A stretch of DNA of 64,000 bases from Setoptus koraiensis (taxonomy: Eukaryota; Arthropoda), in contig CM106585.1 of the NCBI GenBank assembly GCA_048013815.1, positions 20,646,001-20,710,000 of the forward strand. Reading direction: 5' to 3'. Shown one piece after another: positions 1-11,700 of this stretch. Below the pieces are notes generated by a model, which worked only from the letters and a program-made list of their open reading frames with translations, was not told where the DNA came from and searched no databases. The translations under genes and the position numbers were made by a program. How positions within the stretch are numbered: the first letter of the stretch is position 1; the number at the start of each line of letters is the position of its first letter.

Positions 1-1082
1 ATGAAATAGATGCCGTTGGTAGAAAGAGGAGTAACAGGAGTTTCGGACCAGCCGAGGCGGAAAACACTCTCAATCAGCTTCTAGTCGAAATGGATGGTTT
101 CAACACAACTACAAATGTTGTCGTTATGGCTGCTACCAACAGGGCTGATATTTTAGATCAAGCTCTGCTTAGGCCGGGTCGATTTGATCGTCAGATATAC
201 GTTCCCGCGCCAGACATAAAAGGAAGATCTGAAATATTTCAAGTTCATTTGAAACCCATCAAAACAACACTGACTCTGCCAGAATTATCTCGTAAAATGG
301 CTGCCCTAACTCCAGGTTTCACTGGAGCTGATATTGCCAATGTTTGCAATGAAGCCGCCCTTATAGCTGCTCGGGATAACGGCGAAACTGTTATTTTAAA
401 ACATTTTGAACAAGCCATTGAAAGAGTGATAGCCGGTATGGAGAAAAAGACCAATGTTATGCAACCGGATGAGAAAAAGACGGTGGCCTACCACGAGGCC
501 GGACATGCAGTGGCGGGATGGTTCCTAGAGCATGCCGATCCCCTATTAAAAGTATCTATAATACCTCGCGGCAAAGGTCTAGGTTATGCACAATACTTGC
601 CAAAGGAACAGTTCCTATATACAAAGGAGCAATTATTAGATCGTATGTGTATGACGTTAGGTGGCAGGGCCTCAGAGCAAATCTTTTTCAATAAAATAAC
701 CACCGGCGCCCAGGATGATTTGCAGAAGATAACTCAGATCGCCTACTCACAAGTGGTACAATTTGGAATGAGCGAAAAAGTTGGTAATCTATCGTTTGAT
801 CTCCAGAAGGCCGGCGAACCGATGTTTGAGAAGCCATATAGTGAGACAACAGCGCAATTAATCGATTCTGAAGTTAAAATATTGGTTGACTCAGCATACA
901 AGAGGGTAATAGAGTTGCTAACTAAGAACAAAAGTCAAGTAGAAAGAGTGGCAAAGCGTTTATTGGAAAAAGAGAGTCTAAACAGAGAGGATATGATTGA
1001 GTTATTAGGCCAGAGGCCGTTCAAAGAGAAGTCAACTTATGAGGAATTTGTTGCTGGAACTAGTGCCGAAGAGAAACTCTAA
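1..1082 (+). CDS. AFG3L2: AFG3L2-type mitochondrial m-AAA protease, 3' end (5' partial)
   Basis: This is the C-terminal part of an ATP-dependent zinc metalloprotease of the mitochondrial inner membrane, which degrades misfolded membrane proteins and processes others. The open frame runs in from the left edge: the first bases already read EIDAVGRKR, the end of the Walker B region, so the ATG at 90 is internal. The second region of homology follows with [18 protein letters not shown], which holds the arginine fingers. The peptidase zinc motif HEAGH lies at about 492-506, and the third metal ligand sits in the downstream GAQDDL motif. The tail is charged, as in AFG3L2. No intron interrupts this part. 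An AATAAA overlaps the region just after the stop. The next gene is tail-to-tail on the other strand. AFG3L2 fits better than paraplegin, but I could not run a tree. Confidence 0.93.
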   Translation, partial: EIDAVGRKRSNRSFGPAEAENTLNQLLVEMDGFNTTTNVVVMAATNRADILDQALLRPGRFDRQIYVPAPDIKGRSEIFQVHLKPIKTTLTLPELSRKMAALTPGFTGADIANVCNEAALIAARDNGETVILKHFEQAIERVIAGMEKKTNVMQPDEKKTVAYHEAGHAVAGWFLEHADPLLKVSIIPRGKGLGYAQYLPKEQFLYTKEQLLDRMCMTLGGRASEQIFFNKITTGAQDDLQKITQIAYSQVVQFGMSEKVGNLSFDLQKAGEPMFEKPYSETTAQLIDSEVKILVDSAYKRVIELLTKNKSQVERVAKRLLEKESLNREDMIELLGQRPFKEKSTYEEFVAGTSAEEKL

Positions 1083-1338
1083 TAAATTCATCCATTACAA
1101 TCTCCGTGTCCGCTTTCTGGGGCACTCACTCACTCACTCAACATAATGTGTATCAATTACGTAATACCTCAATTCATCAATTCATAGAAGTAACTGATTA
1201 TGTTAGAATTGTTGCACCTGTATGCAGTGTTGTATGCCGCGAATGTGTTTTCTCTATGAGCACAAACATTACTATGTAATTTATTTTGATCCTAATTTAT
1301 ATCATTGTTGACGCTACCATCTATTACAACTTATCGTC

Positions 1339-4300
1339 TCACCTTTTGTCGCTTAATAGATGGCTTGTTGTATTTAGTTTGAAGTATGCGATAAGCGACT
1401 CTTTGGAATTGCGCTCTTGTAACTTTTGCCAGAATCTCGATGATGTGTCGACGGATGTGTTCTGTTGTTGTGCAGTACTATTCATTGGTGTCTCTCTGTG
1501 GCTAAATCTTTGAGATCCATTGATTGTACAAAGACTGACTGTTTCGGGCAACTGATTATCTTGGGTGATTTGCAATTTTTGTGCATCGGGCAGTAGCCAC
1601 TTTTGTTCGAATTCCGACCAATTCGACAGACCTCTAACATGGCGAGTGAAACTCTTGAAGGGCTTATCTTTGACTTCCGCTTCCAGCGACGATATCGACG
1701 AGGAATCGTCCCTGTCAGGATCAAAGTTGTTGTTTTGCTCATCAATTACGCGTGCAAGGGGAGTCCGACAATTTACCGAACAGTATATAAATTCGGCTAG
1801 TTGCTTGAAGAATTTAATCTCTTTGCTTTGTTTGTAGATCTTTTCCGCCATGTCCGATTTATCGAGCTCATAATCGCGCGTCATTTCGCTTATTTCCTGT
1901 TCCAAATTTGCTATGCGCATTTCGCAATCTTTGATCACATCCGATTTGGTGGCAAGCTCCTGAGAGACGTCGCCGAAGGCTCTCACAAGCTTTAGGTCGT
2001 CGTCTTTCAATTTTGCCAGGGCCACGTTGAGCGCATAGTATTTTCTTTTGGCCATTTTGGCCCTCATGTGACGCCTCATCTTAATATCTTCGTCGTCGGC
2101 TCGTTCGCCGCCAACCAGTTGCGACTGAAGCTTGTTGAGTCTGTCCAGGGCCTTGGAGCGCATCTGATTGAGCGCGTCCGCCGTCGATAGTCTCTTTTGG
2201 GCCGAATGGTCAGTGGGGCCGGTTTGTTTGTCGTGGTCCGGCTCGCGGACGTCAGCGTTGTTATCAAACAGAAGCGTTTGGTCGCGTTGATTCACTTGAA
2301 TTAAATTGTCCAGTTCAGATTGTTTGTCAGTTGAGCGATGGTTGCCATCTATTGTGGCGGCCTGTTCCAGTTTTGCCAGCAGCGCCCTCAATCTGTCTAT
2401 CTCATTCTTGTAAGTCTCCAATATGGAATCCTTGGCGTCTTGATTAATAACGGGCTTGTTCTTGATACATTTGGCTCGGCGCGCAAATGCCAGCGTGCAT
2501 AGAGTCTCGTGGTAATCGTTTAAAGTGGGCGCTATACAGGCAATCATGAGCGTTTTGGCATTGCCGCCGAGAGAATCCTGTAATAGCCGGGTCAATTTTG
2601 AGTCTCTATAAGGCACATGTTGTGCATTGATGGCCACACTAGATATAACATTGCCCAGAGCGGACAGGGACAAGTTGATTTTGGTGGCCTCCTTTAGCCG
2701 GTCGCCAATGGCGCCCGTTCTGCTGAGCCGTTCGCTGCCGGCAAGATCGACTAGATGCAATTTGCCCCGTCTAATCTGTTGTTTGGCTGTTGCATTGTTT
2801 GCTTTTGTTGTGTCATGCTGGCCGTTTTGCAATAAGTTGCCGCCGCTCTCCTCCGTGCACCTCATCCTGTCTATGTAAACTGTCAATATAGAGTGGCTGC
2901 GAGACGAGTCTTTGGCCGCGTGTGTTCATGCAGCCAGATAAATAAAAGATAAAAAGATTGTTAGATTAGGCTTATTGCTGCCACTTGCACAGGGCCGAGC
3001 CAATAGGGCGAAATTGAGCACATGAATCAATCTCAGCTGAGCGTCTCACCCGAGTTCATGAGTGTGGCCGAAACGGAACGATTCTTGAGGCCTAATTTGA
3101 CAACGCGCAAACAATCGTCTAGAGTTTTGACGTTCACAATGGTGAGACCCTCGATGAGATTGTCGTGATCGGCCGCGTTGTTTGTTGACCTTTTCAAATC
3201 GAGCTTGACTTGATTGTTGTTGTTGCTGCTGTTGTTGCTGTTGTGTTTACCGTTAGTTGACAGCGATTGTTTGCCGGTGATGGCCGCCGTCGCCGCCGCC
3301 GTCATCGATGTCACCGTTGGCGCGGGCCAGCTGTGGCTGGCGCTGTGGCCCGCACCGACCGGCTTGGGCGCCGCCAACAAATCGTGTATCTCGTCATTGT
3401 AAATCTCAATGTACGAGGTGCTCAGCAGGAACTTGAAATCCTTTGTGGCCGCCACTGCCTCGAGAATGTGCTCAAAGGCTCGCTGAATGATGCCCTGGTT
3501 ACCTGAGTTACAGGTGAAATCGCCCTGCATAGTGAACGATTTTCCGCAACCGGTTTGTCCGTAGGCTGCTCGTGTCAATGGCACCGCCAGTGTCAATGGG
3601 TCAGTGGGCGATAAAAAATATTGTCAACACATGGGTTAGTTGTCACCATATTCATAGATAGTTACAGGCCGCGAGTGACAGGTTTTCAATGCTGGCTGGT
3701 AATTGGTTGGTGTGCCGTACCGAAAATGGTTCCGTTGTATCCCTCGAAGGCACTCTGTGCGGCGATTCAATGAACGGTGACTGGTGTTAATTTATAATTA
3801 GGCTGGTTTCAAGTTTGAGCTGGTCAGCGATTGCTTGGCGACACTCACCTCGACAATGGGAAAGGCCACCTCATTGTAGATTTGCTGATAGGTAGGCGTG
3901 CGTGGGACGGACAGAAAGAGTGTCAGTTGTTTATATATAATTATGATAATTAGAGCTGATTATTGTGGCTGATTGTTTGTTACCTCGGTGGTGGAATCAA
4001 GCGCATAAATGGCGTCAAATGTGAACGATCTGGCTGTTTGCTGTTGAGCTGGTTTTATGACCGTTATCTGGTTTGAATCGGGCAAAAACTGTACAGCTAT
4101 CTAAAGAGAGAATCACAATTCCCATTGTGACAAAGACACGACGATAGGACAATAGGCAAATAAGTGGACACAAGCGCCAACAAACAAGTTAGTTGGTCAC
4201 TAGTTAGTCTCTAGTGGCCTGAGCACTTGACTTGATTAGACTGAATTGGTTACCTGATTCTGGTCGCTCTGTAGCTCTCGTGGTGAGAGGGCCCTACAAC

Positions 4301-4340
4301 GGACAACAACCTTGACACTCTCTGTCAGGTTGTTACTCAT
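1339..4340 (-). CDS. KIF17: Kinesin-2 motor of the KIF17/OSM-3 type
   Basis: Plus-end microtubule motor; family members drive intraflagellar transport in sensory cilia. I rebuilt six exons from splice sites and frame: 4340-4254, 4100-3984, 3884-3849, 3754-3721, 3565-3050 and 2909-1339, giving about 786 residues. The N-terminus reads [16 protein letters not shown] and continues to [14 protein letters not shown] and [14 protein letters not shown], matching KIF17 in order. The P-loop is GQTGCGKS, with Cys where Ser is commoner. Switch I is [10 protein letters not shown], recovered only by joining exons 5 and 6. Switch II is DLAGSE. The motor ends with [17 protein letters not shown], followed by a neck and coiled coil. 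A low-complexity insert of roughly 55 residues sits in the motor after the DLL motif. The tail is divergent. A minus-strand AATAAA lies at 1280-1285, 54 bases past the stop. Confidence 0.9.
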
Positions 4341-5758
4341 TATACATTTGAAGTATCAGTGGTATTTGAAGTTGTCCGTCCAATCATCAACATAACATGT
4401 AGTATGACATAACTCTGTGGCGTTTTATGTGTGTGCCACAGCGAGTTGGCGTACATTTGGGTCTCTGGGCCCCATTGTCACAACAGTGCGCAAAGAGGCC
4501 AATAGGGCAACACGACAATACTATGACATTATGAGACTATGAGACTATGAGACAGCAAGCGCGGCGAGACTGCCGGTTACCTGGAAACGGCAGTCGGCGA
4601 GCACGCGATATCCATATACCCGCACACACACTGCGTATATCCGCTAATATGAGGCCCACACACTGCATAGACACAGTGCTTGTACAGCGTTGCCAGCAAT
4701 AGCAACAAGGACAAGTGCACCGTGAATCGCTAATAAATGGCTAAATAAAATAAATGGATGCTCTCAACGAACTTGTTGTGATATATATTACAACATTACA
4801 TATTAATATTATTATTATATATATTACATATGTTTATGTATTTATACTAATGTATCGCCAGAATACCGCAAAGGCCGACTGACTTGTGAGCCAGTCGGCA
4901 CAGGTGAGAGGATATTGAGGCGCAAATAATAGCAAATAATAAAGACTCTTCATTGAGGAGCAAACAATGGGCAGCGTGTGTCGCGTCTGTTTCGGGTGTT
5001 TGTCGTTGTGTGTCGCATAGCGTGCACGCAACATGCACGACAACAATTTACATTTATCTGTCTGAGTCTATTCATTTATTGTTCATTTATCCTCTGTTGG
5101 GCTATTCCGCACAATCAATTGGACAGGTGACTGCGCAACTGTTGACTTTATTTGAGTTGTTGTCATACTGTGTGTGTGTGTTACGTAACACGTTACGCCA
5201 ATGATGTGTGACGCGCTAGATGATGCAACAACTACAATTGCAACACCGACACCGACCACAACAACATACAATACAATACGATAACAATACAATAATATAC
5301 AACACAATACATTAACTATAATTATAATAGTGTGCGTTACAACTAGCTGGCTGATTAACAATTGTCGTTGTCATCATTGGTGACATTATTATTAATGCGC
5401 AACATGTATTGTCACGGCGTTTATTGTTATGCAAGCTCGATGGAGCGATTGTTGCGACAGCGCGCGATGACATAATTGAACTGGAATTGGCAATTTGCTG
5501 AATCAAGCCGCTGAATCAAGCCGCTGAATCAAGCCGCTTGATTCTCGAGCGTCGATTATCGAACACATGATCTCGAACACATGATCGTCTCGTGAGATAT
5601 GATTGCTGACAATTGACATTGCGAATGAATTACGCGATCACTGTGCGGCCATGACACTGTCATGATGACAGGGGCCCCAACGCGTCATCCGATCCATTCA
5701 GCATTCAGCATCCAGCAACCGCACTCAACAAGCGCATTCGGGGCCGGTCAGCGAGCGG
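4341..5758. other. Intergenic region between the kinesin start and the neurotactin-like 3' end
   Basis: No coding exon is supported here. It should hold the kinesin promoter (minus strand) and the neurotactin-like 3' UTR. Short direct repeats are visible: a GAGACTAT array near 4530-4552, a 13-base unit containing AATCAAGCCGC three times at about 5498-5540 (the last copy makes a small inverted repeat with CTTGATTC), and CTCGAACACATGAT twice near 5560-5586. The stretch at 4780-4860 is strongly AT-rich. Confidence 0.6.
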
Positions 5759-8700
5759 TCAGCTGACCCAGGCGTAGTCCCTGCCCAGGTATTTGCGCCA
5801 CATTTTGCACTGGTCGTACTTGTAGGTGTCTTGCCATTTCCAGTTGGCGTCCCTGCCCAGAACGGCGATCTTGTCGTCGTTGTCTTCATTGTTGTTGTTG
5901 TTGCTGTCGTCGTTGCTGTCGTTGTTGCTGTCGTTGTTGCTGTCGGCTTGTCGACTGCTCTGAGCGTCGTAATAGTTTGTTTGTTGTCGCTTGCTGGCCG
6001 GCAGCAGCCACGCGTCCAGCTGGCGCCACTGGTGCCACTGGGGGGCCCCCTGCTGGCCGGCCGGCTGCTGGTGCACGAACGATCTAACTAACTGTCTGAT
6101 TTGCTGCTGAAATTTCTGTTCGCTCGGGCTGGCGAACAGCGGGCGCGTCTCGTTGGCGGCCCACGACACGTTGAAGAAGGCCATGAGGTCCCACATGTGA
6201 AAGGCCAATTGGGGCTCGTAGTTGGCGGCCTGCTGGCCGCCTGCGGACCGGCGCCCGGCGGGCATTTTGATGGGTGCGTCGGGCCGGTGCTCAATTATGT
6301 ACCTGTGCACCTGGGTAGTTTTGCGGGCGCCCGTTTGCAGTTCGCGCACCAGCTCGTTGACGGGGCAAATCTGTCTGATGTCGCTCACCAGGCTCAGGTA
6401 CTCCTCCATGGGGCCCGCTGTGGTGGCGCTGCTGCTGTCATGATTGCTGGCGCCATTTGCTTGCTTGTCATGATTATTTGCCTCGTTTGCGTTGGCATGA
6501 TCATTTGCGCCAATTGCGTTGCCGTCGTCGCTGCTGCTGCTGCTGTTGTCATAATTTGCTGCTTGCTCGTATGCGTTGATTGTTGTTGCGTAATAGCGGT
6601 CCGACGCGGCGCCCGGCCAGCAATTGCCCGCGCGCTCGCCCGCTGCCGCGCGGCAGCCCGGCGACCCGATGTGCGCGTACCACTTGCTGGCCCCTCTCAC
6701 GGCGCCCGCGCTGAAACTGTTCAAACTGGTGATGACGTAACGCGCAAAATCTTGCCACGACCATTGGGCCAGGTCGCGCGGACACGGCCAATACTCGACG
6801 GCTTGCTGCGAGCTGCCCACCAGAATGCGCTTCTTGTCCGGCCAGGCGCGTCTCTGTTGGCCGGCCGCTGCCGGCCGGCTGCCAATCTCGTTATCGCGCT
6901 GCGACTCGTAGTCGGGCGCGCGGCTTGCGCCCGCCCGTTGGGGCGGCCGGCGCGGCCGCTGGTGCCGGTCGTAGTGCTGCTCGGCGCTCACACTAGCGCC
7001 GTCCGACGTGAGCGTCGGGCCGGACTTGAGCGGCGGCCCGCCGCTGGCCAGTCTGTTGTTCGGCGGCGCCGGGCCGCGCACCGAAAATGGAAACAAATTG
7101 CTAATTAGCTCGCCGTCCACCACGACCAATTGATCGGCCAGAATGCCGTGAATGGGCAAATCGTTTTGGTCGTCCAGTCGGTACGAGGGCTCGTCTTGGC
7201 CGAGGAAGTGCGTGATAATTTGCTCGCCGCTCAGCGAGTACAAACACTCGAGCAGGCCGCCGCTGCCGTTGTTTTGCTGCCGGTCGCCGGCCGCGCCGGG
7301 CCCCAAATCCAATTGGGTCACGTCTTGGGCAGGCTCATTAGTTTGCGCGGTCGGTTGCTGCTGCTGCCCGTTGTTGTGGGCGCTGCTGGGCGCCGATTGT
7401 CGCTGCTGGCCCCAGCTCTGATTAGAATGCGGTTGCTCGTGCGGTCGCCGGCCCCCGTCCGCCAAACAGTTGGGCAGATTATGTAAGAATGTGTGCCCGT
7501 TGTGCTTGGCCGACACGGCAAAGGGCACGTCAAAATAGAGCGACGGATTAGTGAGCCACACGGCGTGATACAAATGTCTGTCGTCCTCAATTAGTTGCTC
7601 GCCCGCGGCCATACCCGCGGCCCGTTGTTGCGCGCCCTTGTTTGCGCGCTCGTTGTCTCCGCTGTTGTTGTTGCCGGCCGACCACCGTCCGTTTGACCAG
7701 TCAGGCTGGGCGTCTGGGCCGTTTTTGTCGCCGGCGCCGCTGTCCGGCCGGTCGGCGTCGCTGCCGCCGCTGCGCAGCTCGTTGGACAAAAAGGCCAGCG
7801 GCAGCGCCGACGCCGAGTCCGGCCCGAACAGCACAATGTTGTTGGGGTCGCCCCCGAACTGGGCAATGTTGCGCTTGATCCAGCGCAGCGCGCACAACTG
7901 GTCCCACAGGCCGTAGTTGCCCAGGCTGCTGTTGGGGCCCGCGTTGGCCAATTGTTGCAGAGTCAAAAAGCCCAGCGCCTGCAGCCGATAATTGAAGCTG
8001 ACAATGACGCAGTCCATGGCTGTGCTTGCGCAATTGGTTGCGCCGCAATTGGTTGGTTGCGCCGCAATTGGTTGGTTGCGCCGTAATTGGTTGGTTGCGC
8101 AATCGGTTACGCAATCGGTTTCGCAATCGGTAGTGCGAGTGGTTGTGCGAGTGGTGATGTAATTGGACAAACAAACAGTAAATTAGCATACGCATAATGA
8201 CATGGGCCAGTGGTGTAAATATTGGCCATGATATTGGGGATAATATCAGGGGACAATATTGGGGGATAATATTGGGGGACAATATTGGGGGATAATATTG
8301 GGGCATCAGGACAAATATTGCGCAACGAGATAAATCGCTGCTTGTGACTCACCGAGGGCGAGCGCCGACGAGGGGCCCACGTCGAACAGATTGGCCTGGC
8401 CCTGGCCACTGGACCCGAACGACAGGAAGCCGCCGTGTATGTACACCATCACGGGCCGGCGCTGTTGGCGGCGCGTCGGTCGCCAATGGAATCCAATCCA
8501 GGGATAATGCGCGCGGATAATGCACACGGATAATACAGACGATGATGCCACCATGATACCATGATGATACCATGATGATGGCGACAAAAGACAGATGAGA
8601 CAGATGAGAAAGGCATAGAGAAAGAGATGAGGCGCATGACGATGCACAACAGTTGGCATTGTTTGCGACACGGATAATCCCGCTGACAGCCAATCAAAAG

Positions 8701-11033
8701 ATATCAAAAGAACTGGCCGGACTAGAACTAATCTCGGCCCAGTGGGGCCAGGCTGCCGTTGTGCACGATTATACCATCACACGAGCACACGATCACACGA
8801 TCATGCGATCAGACGAAAAGTGACTCGATGCAGCAGCGCCAATCGGGCCCCGAGCTGGCTCAACAGCGGGCCACCCAGTGGCGGGCCGCTCAACGGCGGG
8901 CCGGTGTGTCCAGCGGCCGACTTGAGCCGACGCGAGCTCGCCGGCCGCGGGGACCCAAAGGAGCCCCATCGATGACAGCCGGCGATGAGTCACGCAACCG
9001 GCAACCGGCAGTCAGCAAGCGGCAACTGGATTAACTTTTGGCCCCAGTCGTAACGCTCGCTCGCTTGGCTCGGTGACAGCAAGCGGCAAGCGGCAAGCGA
9101 GGCTCAACTGACTCACCTTTGCGTCCAAACGGGGCGCCCAAATGTCCAAATAGAGACAGTCCTCTGAGCCGATGAAAGTGCGCGATAACGGGCTCAACTG
9201 CAAACAAACGGGCGCGTGATGTTGCGCCTCGAACAGGCCGCTCGGCTGGCAAGACCGCTGCTGGGTGCTAGCTGGCCAGCGATTGTTGCCAGTCAACAAG
9301 CGACCATTGTCGCTAGTTAGCGTTGGCCACTTGGCCTCTGCCAATGATGCAGCGCCATCTCTGGTGGTGGCCTCCCAAATGGGTATTGGACGTTGCCAGC
9401 GACGCCTGTTAATTGGGGCCAGCGCGTAGGCGATACCCCGAAACACGATCGCCTCGTGCTCTATGAGGCCCACGAATTTTGCGCATTCGGTTTGCACGGT
9501 TCTGGCCGTGTCGAAGTGGCTCAGCGTGTCATACTGATGTTGTTGTTGTCGATTGTCGTCGCTCGTCGCAATCTGCTGCTGCTGCTCGCTCCTCAATTTG
9601 CGAGACCCTGTCACGTGTCGCGTTGCGTCGTTGTTGTGCTCACTTCCGGTTACGTAAGCGCTACTTGTTGTGTCGGTTGTGTCAATTGTGGCGTTGTCGT
9701 GGGTGCGCGGTCCACTGGAGATGGTGTCAATGGAGCGGCCATTGGAGCGGGCCCCATTTGTGGGCGCGATAGGCACGATAGTGGAATGGTTTGTGAGGGT
9801 GGCAAGCGGTTCATTTGAGTGGTAGTTGCAGTGCAGTGTTAATAGGCAAACAAGTGAGGCTGTCAACAAAAAACTGAACAACATGGCCAACAGTATCGAT
9901 GGCGACAAATTGAATTTATATATAAATTTTCTGTAATTGTGATGATGATTTTGCGACGTTGATGGCTTGCGATGCTTGATGCAAAGCGTTTGTTTTGCGT
10001 ACTGTTTCCAACTGTCACAAGCTGGCTGAGAACGATTGTTGGCGCCAATGGACAAATTGATTGAGTTCATGTCCGCGTCCAAGTGACCGGAAGCGGAAGC
10101 GGAAGACGACGACGACGACGACGATGAAGGGCAATTGTCGTAATTGAAGGCACATTTGAATATGTTTGAGCACGCCTTTCGACCGGTCGTCTCAATGGCT
10201 CTCTTGAGCCGCTTATTTGGCGCTTGCTTGTTGTGATCCGCACAAGCTGATTCAGCTTGCCGACACACTTGACCTTGGCTCGCTGACAAATGGACAACCC
10301 GACCCCAGGTCACGTCATGACAATCATCATTTGTGATTGTGTCATCATCGGCGCATTCTTGCGCCATCTTGTATCTGGTCTGACGTTTCGATCTCACAAA
10401 ATCTTGCAGCGACTCGAACAGGCGCCCCATTGTTTGGGGCGCCACCAGCAGGCGCCCGTTGTGATTACCATTATTATTATTACTACTATCATAGTTGCTG
10501 GCGTAACGATTGGTGCTGTCATAATTGGAGTCGTCATAATTGATGCTGTCGTAATTGGAGTCGCTATAATTAGAGTTGCTGCAATCAAACAGGTTGCTGC
10601 TGCGCCTTCGCTGCTCGCTGCCCATCACGCCCACGCAATTCGCGGCCCTCTGTCCGCGATTATAATTATTATTATTGCTGCTACTATTATTGTTGTTGTC
10701 GGTTGTGCGGTTGCGCTTGCCAGCGCTGCTTGCAGTTTGTTTGCTGACGGTTGCAGTGACGCCGATCGAGTGGTCGCACATCAAGTTTGTTGTTGTCTCA
10801 TTAGTGGGGGCCTCATTAGTTAGATGCTGCCGGCTGGCAGTTAATGAGTGACAGTGGCTGTGCATATGTGCTTGTGTTTGTTGTTGTTGTTGTTGTTGTT
10901 GTTGCTGCTGTTGTTGTTGCTGTTGTTGTCGTCGTTGTTGTTCGTTGTTGTCCAATGTAATCAATTGCTCTAAATTAAATCTTATGCTTGTTGCGTAATC
11001 AACGGCCGCACTGTTGTTGGCCGTTGTTGGCAT
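5759..11033 (-). CDS. Nrt: Neurotactin-like type II membrane protein with a cholinesterase-like ectodomain
   Basis: Likely neural cell-adhesion protein. Three exons fit: 11033-9117, 8461-8353 and 8019-5759, all with GT-AG ends and matching phases, giving about 1428 residues. Residues 1 to about 375 are a low-complexity cytoplasmic region with a polyQ run and a Tyr/Ser/Asn repeat series (NYDS units). One hydrophobic segment near residues 378-401 (ILLAMLFSFLLTASLVCLL) has no preceding signal peptide, so it should be a signal anchor. The rest is carboxylesterase-like: FVGLIEHEAIVFRGIAYA, GSEDCLYLDIWAP, MVYIHGGF, VSFNYRLQALGFL, GNYGLWDQ and QFGGDPNN. The nucleophile elbow reads FGPDSASA instead of FGESAGA, so the Ser position is Asp and the protein is probably not an enzyme. 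The fly protein is about 850 residues; the excess here is N/S/Q-rich inserts. Glutactin and gliotactin are less likely because they have other topologies. Confidence 0.85.
8028..8140. repeat. Tandem array in the neurotactin-like intron, about 19-base unit
   Basis: Imperfect tandem copies of a unit around GCGCCGCAATTGGTTGGTT, decaying into GCAATCGGTT units at the right. It lies in intron 2, immediately beside the 3' splice site of the last exon (AG at 8021-8020 on the minus strand). Confidence 0.85.
8231..8313. repeat. Tandem array in the same intron, about 16-base unit
   Basis: Alternating GGGGGATAATATT and GGGGACAATATT units, about five copies, inside the second intron of the neurotactin-like gene and close to the donor of its small middle exon (8353). 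Confidence 0.85.
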
Positions 11034-11618
11034 GATGCAATGTTGTCGTTGTTGTTCAATCGGCGCTGTGTGTGCTCACAGTTGTTGTTTGCTGATACAT
11101 CCCATTCTTATGATGTGCAATCCGTGTGTGTGTGTGTGTGTGTTCGTATGCAAATGTGTGCTGCTGTGTCAGCTAAAATTGGTTGTCGTTGTTGTTTGGT
11201 TGTTGCCAAAATTTGGTTGTCGCGGAAATTTGGTTGTCGTTGTTGTTGTCGTGTTTTCAGTGCACATTCGACATATATATATTCAGATCAATAAATGAGC
11301 AGCACAATGCAAAGAGAGAGCGAGAGAGAGAGAACACATTATTAGCATACATACACAACATATTTGCATAATGATGATTACCATGATTACTCAATGGGCG
11401 CCAACTCGATGGCTAATGCCAGTTGCACGCACTGCTGGCCATTCTCTATTGTAACCTCTATTTATAACCGCCGCTATTATGGCCAATCTCTCAATCATTA
11501 GATTGACTTGCCGCTTGACCAGTCGTAGTGGCCACTGACCAGCTCTGCGTGGTTGGCAATATTACGCAATCGCACAGCGCCGCTTGTACTGCACGTCACT
11601 GTGCTCGTGCGACACCCA

Positions 11619-11700
11619 ACAATACCAAACAATACCGAACAATACCAAAGAATACCGAACAATACCAAAGAATACCAAATACCTAAGAATACCAAATATC
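11619..11700. repeat. AATACCAAAC/G tandem array
   Basis: About eight imperfect copies of a 10-base unit AATACCAAAC, AATACCGAAC or AATACCAAAG, directly upstream of the neurotactin-like start (start codon at 11033 on the minus strand). Confidence 0.85.
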
